From SIG437 sp045648985 (lineage in GTDB: Bacteria > Bacillota > Clostridia > UBA1381 > UBA9506): a DNA stretch of 64,000 bases. Numbering within the stretch: the first letter of the stretch is position 1; every line of letters begins with the position of its first letter. Shown one piece after another: positions 59,637 through 64,000 of this stretch. The notes under the pieces were generated by a model, which was given only the letters and a program-made list of their open reading frames with translations, ran no database searches and had not been told where the DNA came from. A program made the translations under genes and the position numbers. Location of the stretch: positions 81,590-145,589 of the forward strand of contig JAZROZ010000027.1 in the NCBI GenBank assembly GCA_045648985.1, written 5' to 3'.

Positions 59637-61463
59637 TTAATTATTTAAAAGGTTAGCAAAAAAGCCGCCCTCTATAGCTGCAAGCTCGTCATATGTGCCC
59701 TCTTCTATGATTATGCCCTGGTCAAACACCATAATTCTGTCAACGTTTTTGATTGTGGAAAGACGATGCGCAACAATTAAAACGGTGTGAGTTTTCATTA
59801 AAGTTTCCATAGCTTCCTGAATATGACGTTCTGAGATGTTATCTAAAGCTGAAGTAGCTTCGTCAAAGATTAAAATATCCGGCTTGCCCAGCACCGCACG
59901 TGCAATAGCTATACGTTGTTTCTGACCGCCTGAAAGATTTAATCCGCCGTCACCAATTACGGTATTCCAGCCTTTTGGCAGCTCATTTACAAACTCGTGA
60001 ACGTGGGCGATTTCCATAGCGTTTATAATATCTATGTTTTCGCAGTCGGGACGTGCAATCCTGATATTATCCATAATTGTTCCCTGAAAAATAAACGGTT
60101 GCTGCGGAACGACACCAAATGTCATACGCAGGTCGCGAAGAGAATAATCCTTTACATTTCTGCCGTGTATTTTAACTTCGCCATTCTGGACATCATAAAG
60201 ACGCATTATGAGCTTTGTAAATGTGGATTTGCCGCTTCCTGACGAGCCTACAAGTCCAATACTTTCGTTATATCCAATAGAGCATGAAAGGTCTTTATAG
60301 ACAGGTGTATCTGCATAGGCAAATTCTACATTATTGAATTCTATACAAGGCTTATTTTTTCTTTGTGTTGCATTTTTTTCAACAGTTGTATCTCTCTTCT
60401 TTTCCTCTGCAACCTCAGGAGTAGAAGATTCAACATTTAAGACATCCATAACTTTCCTGAGTCCTGAATCTGCACTTTGCTTTACCAAGCTGAGATTAAG
60501 CCATGCAGTAAGTGTTGAAAGAATGATTGACATACTCGATATAAATGCAAAGAGTGTACCTGTTGAAACATCTCTGTATATACAGGAAAGTGCACCGATA
60601 AAGTATATAAGTGCCGTTCCTACAAAGTTTGTAATTTCGGGCATTACACCCTCTTTATACTGTGAAAAAGCAAGGCGCACACCTTCTGTTTTTATAGTAT
60701 GAACATAGTCTTTAAAGGTATGATATACGTTATCTTCTATGGCATAGAGCTTAACTGCGTCCATTCCGTGAAGGATATTTGTTATGTATTTACTTGCTTT
60801 GGCTTCTGTTTTGATATATTCACGCGAAATTCTGCGCATCTTTTTACGTGACAGCCAGTTAAATACAACCATAACTATAGCGGTAAGCAGCAATACAAGT
60901 GTTAAAAGCCAGTCATACGAAAATAAAGCGACGAGTGATATGGCAAATGAAACACTGTGATAGGGAACATTTAAAATCATTTGCGAAAGATACGTTCTTA
61001 TGTTTGCTATCGGAGAGCCCATCAAAGAGTTATAAAGCTCGCCTGCCGAGATGTTTTCATAAAAACGCATACACAGATGCTCAACGTGATAAAAAAAGCT
61101 TGAGCGGATTTTGAAAATTACACCCTCAAGTATTTTCAAAGAAAGGTTATATCCCAAAGCCCAGAAGCCTACACGAAGCAGTGAAAGAATAACATAGATT
61201 ATACAAAAGCTTCCGACGATGCTTAGGCGTACGTCATTTGTCTTGTCAAAAGCAGAGATTCCTTCATCGACGATATATCTGATTACAAGCGGCTGAAAAG
61301 CACAGACAACACCTGTTAAAGCGGCAGCAATAACTGCTATAACGACACGTTTGTATTCACCCGTTGCAAAGCCTGAAATTATCTTCCAGAAGGCAATCTT
61401 TTTTTCTTCTTCATTTACAAATTCTCGGGGGTTTGTCTTAATGCAGGATTTGTTTTTCTTCAT
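59637..61463 (-). CDS. ABC transporter, fused permease and ATPase
   Basis: 608 residues: six membrane helices (about 35-330) then an ATPase with Walker A 'VGSSGSGKSTFTKLIM', Q-loop 'FGVVPQQPFIFQGTIMDNI', signature 'LNLSGGQKQRIAIARAVL' and 'DEATSALD'. It is a half-size exporter (type IV fold) that works as a homodimer or with a partner. Substrate unknown; a lipid, peptide or drug are all possible. A Lys/Glu-rich insert (about 355-375) lies before the ATPase. It has its own strong promoter (61511-61539). No partner gene is adjacent. Confidence 0.9.
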   Translation of the reverse strand: MKKNKSCIKTNPREFVNEEEKKIAFWKIISGFATGEYKRVVIAVIAAALTGVVCAFQPLVIRYIVDEGISAFDKTNDVRLSIVGSFCIIYVILSLLRVGFWALGYNLSLKILEGVIFKIRSSFFYHVEHLCMRFYENISAGELYNSLMGSPIANIRTYLSQMILNVPYHSVSFAISLVALFSYDWLLTLVLLLTAIVMVVFNWLSRKKMRRISREYIKTEAKASKYITNILHGMDAVKLYAIEDNVYHTFKDYVHTIKTEGVRLAFSQYKEGVMPEITNFVGTALIYFIGALSCIYRDVSTGTLFAFISSMSIILSTLTAWLNLSLVKQSADSGLRKVMDVLNVESSTPEVAEEKKRDTTVEKNATQRKNKPCIEFNNVEFAYADTPVYKDLSCSIGYNESIGLVGSSGSGKSTFTKLIMRLYDVQNGEVKIHGRNVKDYSLRDLRMTFGVVPQQPFIFQGTIMDNIRIARPDCENIDIINAMEIAHVHEFVNELPKGWNTVIGDGGLNLSGGQKQRIAIARAVLGKPDILIFDEATSALDNISERHIQEAMETLMKTHTVLIVAHRLSTIKNVDRIMVFDQGIIIEEGTYDELAAIEGGFFANLLNN

Positions 61464-61510
61464 AACGCAAACGTCCTTCCTTAAAATTCTAGAAGACCTG
61501 TTTTGTCTGT

Positions 61511-61539
61511 ATTATATTATCTTTTAAAATTGTTGTCAA
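61511..61539 (-). promoter_or_regulatory. Consensus sigma-A promoter of the ABC exporter
   Basis: Minus strand: TTGACA (61534-61539), 17-bp spacer, TATAAT (61511-61516). About 48 bp before the start. Confidence 0.88.
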
Positions 61540-61663
61540 CACTATTTGGAAGAAAGAATATTAAAAGTTTATTACATATAAAAATTGAATTTTTTTGAAA
61601 ATTTTAGAAAAAAACACTTTACAAGCGGCAAATTTTGTAGTAGTGTAATATAGGTAGGAAAAA

Positions 61664-62830
61664 ATGAGGGGTGTCGTAATGACGGACATAAAACTGTGGC
61701 TATGGCTCACACTCGCAAAAGGGATATCAAGCAGAAAAATATCAGCATTATTTGAAAAGTTTGATTCTGTAGGTGAGATATATAAAGCAGAAAAAGAAGA
61801 CTTTGCGGGAATTTTCGGTATATCAAAAAGGGATGCACAAACACTTACTGATAAAAGCCTTAATAAAGCAGAAGCAGTTATAGAAGTGTGTAAAGCAAAG
61901 GGAATACGTATTTTAACATTTGACAGCCCGCTTTATCCGCAAAATCTTGCTCATATTTATGACCCGCCCTACGTATTATATGTAAGAAGTAAGGAAAGAT
62001 TAGATTTAAATAAACACCTGTGTATGTCTGTTATTGGTAACAGAGAAATAACGGACTACGGCAGAGCAGTAACAAGGAAAATATCAGGAGATTTAGCAAA
62101 AGAAGGTGTAACTGTTGTCAGCGGTATGGCTCGTGGTGCTGACGGAGAGGCACACGCAGCGGCTTTAAGAGCAGGTGCTAAGACTATTGCCGTTTTAGGC
62201 TGTGGCGCAGATATCTGCTATCCTTTTGAGCATAAAAGCTTGATGAATGAAATTATAAATAACGGAATGGTTATTTCCGAATTTTCGCCCGGAACTCCTC
62301 CTTTGCCGGGAAATTTCCCTAAACGAAACAGAATCATAAGCGGACTTTCTGTTGCTACCATAGTGACAGAAGCGGCAAACCCGAGCGGAACTCTAATTAC
62401 AGCCTCGATTGCCTTAGAGCAGAACAGAGAGGTTTTTGCAGTTCCAGGCAATATTACAAGTAAGCACTCTGAAGCCTGCAATAAGCTGATAGGAAGTGAC
62501 GGAGCTAAAGCCGTTATGAGTGCTGAGGATATATTGAAAAATTTTAGAGAATGTTATGCTGAATTGCTCAAAACCAATAAGCCGCAAATGAAAGAAGAAA
62601 CGGAAGAAAGAAGTAAGCAAGAGATTCTTCCATTAAATGATATGTATAAAGAATTGCCCGAAACTGATAGGCTCATAATTAAAAATATGTCAGTCGTTCC
62701 AATTCATATTGATGAACTTGCTAAAAAAACAAAAATTCCTCAGGAAGAAATTTTAAGTGCTTTAACAATGCTTGAAATCTCGGGAATGGTAAAATCATAT
62801 CCTGGGAAATTCTTTGGAATTAATATTTAG
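61664..62830 (+). CDS. dprA: DNA-processing protein DprA
   Basis: 388 residues. N-terminal helix-hairpin-helix part, Rossmann-like core with 'SVIGNREITDYGRAVTRKIS', 'VTVVSGMARGADGEAHAAAL', 'IAVLGCGADICYPFEHKSL' and 'PLPGNFPKRNRIISGLSVAT', and a C-terminal winged-helix domain (about 325-388). It loads RecA on incoming single-stranded DNA. Two starts are possible: ATG at 61664 (AGGA 6 bases upstream) or ATG at 61679 (GAGGGG 7 bases upstream), the latter arguably the better site. In Clostridia dprA commonly precedes topA, as here (19 bp). Confidence 0.95.
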   Translation: MRGVVMTDIKLWLWLTLAKGISSRKISALFEKFDSVGEIYKAEKEDFAGIFGISKRDAQTLTDKSLNKAEAVIEVCKAKGIRILTFDSPLYPQNLAHIYDPPYVLYVRSKERLDLNKHLCMSVIGNREITDYGRAVTRKISGDLAKEGVTVVSGMARGADGEAHAAALRAGAKTIAVLGCGADICYPFEHKSLMNEIINNGMVISEFSPGTPPLPGNFPKRNRIISGLSVATIVTEAANPSGTLITASIALEQNREVFAVPGNITSKHSEACNKLIGSDGAKAVMSAEDILKNFRECYAELLKTNKPQMKEETEERSKQEILPLNDMYKELPETDRLIIKNMSVVPIHIDELAKKTKIPQEEILSALTMLEISGMVKSYPGKFFGINI

Positions 62831-62849
62831 AGAAAGGGCTTGATGACAA

Positions 62850-63967
62850 GTGCCGAATAATTTAGTTATAGTGGAGTCCCCCGCTAAAGCGAAAACAATT
62901 AAACAGTATTTAGGCAAATCCTATAGCGTAATTGCTTCAATGGGGCACGTGCGTGATCTTCCTAAAAGTCAGATGGGAATAGATATTAAAAACGGATTTG
63001 AGCCAAAGTATATTACGATAAGGGGAAAAGGCGATTTAATAGCTAAGCTTAAGAAAACCGCCAAAGAAGCAAAAAAAGTATATCTTGCAACTGACCCTGA
63101 CCGTGAAGGTGAGGCAATCTCGTGGCATTTAGCAAATATTTTAGAGATTGACGAAAACTCAAAGTGCAGAATTACATTCAATGAGATTACAAAAAATGCA
63201 GTATCTGCTGCCATAAAAGATCCGAGAGAAATAGATAAAGACTTAGTTGACGCTCAGCAGGCAAGAAGAGTTTTAGACAGAGTTGTGGGATATAGCATAA
63301 GTCCGATTCTGTGGAAGAAAGTAAAAAAAGGACTTAGTGCCGGCAGAGTTCAGTCTGTAGCGACAAGACTTGTTTGTGACAGAGAGGCAGAAATAGAAAG
63401 CTTTATTCCCGAGGAATTCTGGAACATAGATGCTATTTTGATTGATGAAAAGTCAGGCGATGAATTCGTTGCATCTTTTCACGGAAAAGGCGGCAAGAAG
63501 CTTAAAGTAACAACAAAGGAAGCAGCAGATAAAGTAGTAGCAGATGTTAAAGGAGCAAAATTTGTTGTAACTGACGTAAAACAGGGAGAAAAACAGAGAA
63601 AGCCATCTCCGCCGTTTACGACAAGTACACTTCAGCAGGAAGCTGCAAGAAAGCTTGGCTTCAGCGTAAAAAGAACTATGTCTGCAGCTCAGCAGCTTTA
63701 TGAAGGTGTTGAAGTTTCAGGCAGGGGAACGGTAGGTTTAATCACCTATATGAGAACAGACTCATTAAGAATATCAAATGAAGCATTAGCATCAGTACGC
63801 GGGCTTATAGGAACAAAATATGGTGATGCATATCTTCCGAAGTCACCGCAGATTTATAAATCAAAGAAAAATTCTCAGGATGCTCACGAAGCAATCAGAC
63901 CGACATATCCTGATATTTTACCGACAGATGTTAAGGCGGCTCTTTCGGGGGATTTATATAAGCTCTA
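62850..63967 (+). CDS. topA: DNA topoisomerase I, 5' part (truncated at the adapter junction)
   Basis: About 372 residues from a GTG at 62850. TOPRIM motifs 'VIVESPAKAKTI' and 'DPDREGEAI', 'QARRVLDRVVGYSISPILW', 'LSAGRVQSVA', 'TTSTLQQEAARKLGF' and the catalytic Tyr in 'GLITYMRTDS' (about residue 300) identify type IA topoisomerase I, which normally has about 700 residues. The reading frame ends with SGDLYKL and a TAA at 63966-63968, but that stop is created by the join to sequencing-adapter DNA starting at 63968, so the remaining half of the gene is missing from the data, not lost in nature. Confidence 0.95.
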
Positions 63968-63999
63968 AAGTCGGAGGCCAAGCGGTCTTAGGAAGACAA
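63968..63999 (+). other. MGI/BGI sequencing-adapter sequence (artefact)
   Basis: 32 bases opening AAGTCGGAGGCCAAGCGGTC and closing TTAGGAAGACAA are, as I recall it, exactly the published forward adapter of the MGI/BGISEQ platform. They follow the topA codons abruptly. This is not organism DNA. Confidence 0.93.
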
Positions 64000-64000
64000 T

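Noticed and set aside
63966..63968. TAA as the natural end of topA
   Set aside because: The last base belongs to the adapter; TopA should continue for about 320 more residues.

Overview
The window is a gene-dense, low-GC stretch of a spore-forming anaerobic Clostridia-type Firmicute, probably from a metagenome assembly. Evidence for this: a complete spoIIIAA-AH sporulation operon, sigma-A promoters close to TTGACA-N17-TATAAT, a CIRCE operator before groES-groEL, a type III glutamine synthetase, glgC/glgD paralogues, an SLH-domain S-layer-like protein and intergenic palindromes of a kind common in gut Clostridia. The genus cannot be fixed from sequence alone. The last 33 bases are not genomic: positions 63968-63999 match a known MGI/BGI sequencing adapter, so topA is cut artificially.

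Layout. 1-4 kb: 3' end of htpG, then mutS and a double-OB SSB-like gene. 4-7 kb (minus): a cytidylate-kinase-like gene, then a membrane-anchored XRE regulator with an ABC-F ATPase. 7-15 kb: degV family, an unrecognised gene, cardiolipin synthase, groES-groEL under CIRCE, a BaiN-like flavoprotein and a short QueG-like Fe-S protein. 14.7-17.2 kb: efp with a CD1247-type zinc-ribbon protein, then a phosphohexomutase. 17.4-21.6 kb: an AraC regulator with a CBM9-like gene (frame broken at an A9 run), then glgC-glgD. 22-27 kb: glycolytic operon pgk-tpiA-gpmI-eno without gap. 27-31 kb: a GT2, an amidohydrolase and glutamine synthetase III. 31-36 kb: spoIIIAA-AH, interrupted by a 277-bp inverted-repeat element. 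36-39 kb (minus): aroQ, comFC and a polytopic membrane protein. 39.5-42.4 kb: SLH protein behind a 0.5-kb regulatory region. 42.7-45.4 kb: a WalJ-like hydrolase, rlmH, a decarboxylase beta subunit and a 40-aa OadG-like peptide. 45.4-56.9 kb: a long minus-strand run pyrH-frr-uppS-cdsA-dxr-rseP-mutL-miaA-recD2-O-methyltransferase-pth. 57-61.5 kb (minus): GT2/GtrA pair, ribU under an FMN riboswitch with its terminator, and an ABC exporter. 61.6-64 kb: dprA and topA (truncated).

The genes are mainly housekeeping: mismatch repair (mutS, and an endonuclease-type mutL some 47 kb away), envelope lipid and isoprenoid synthesis, central carbon and glycogen metabolism, and sporulation. I did not find a clear new defence or biosynthetic system. 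The less ordinary content is in the non-coding DNA (structured inverted-repeat elements, a recurring terminator palindrome, promoter-overlapping inverted repeats), two small ORFs, the Cys-Asp tract of the CD1247-type protein, the A9 frameshift and the adapter junction. No tRNA, rRNA, CRISPR array or IS transposase was seen.
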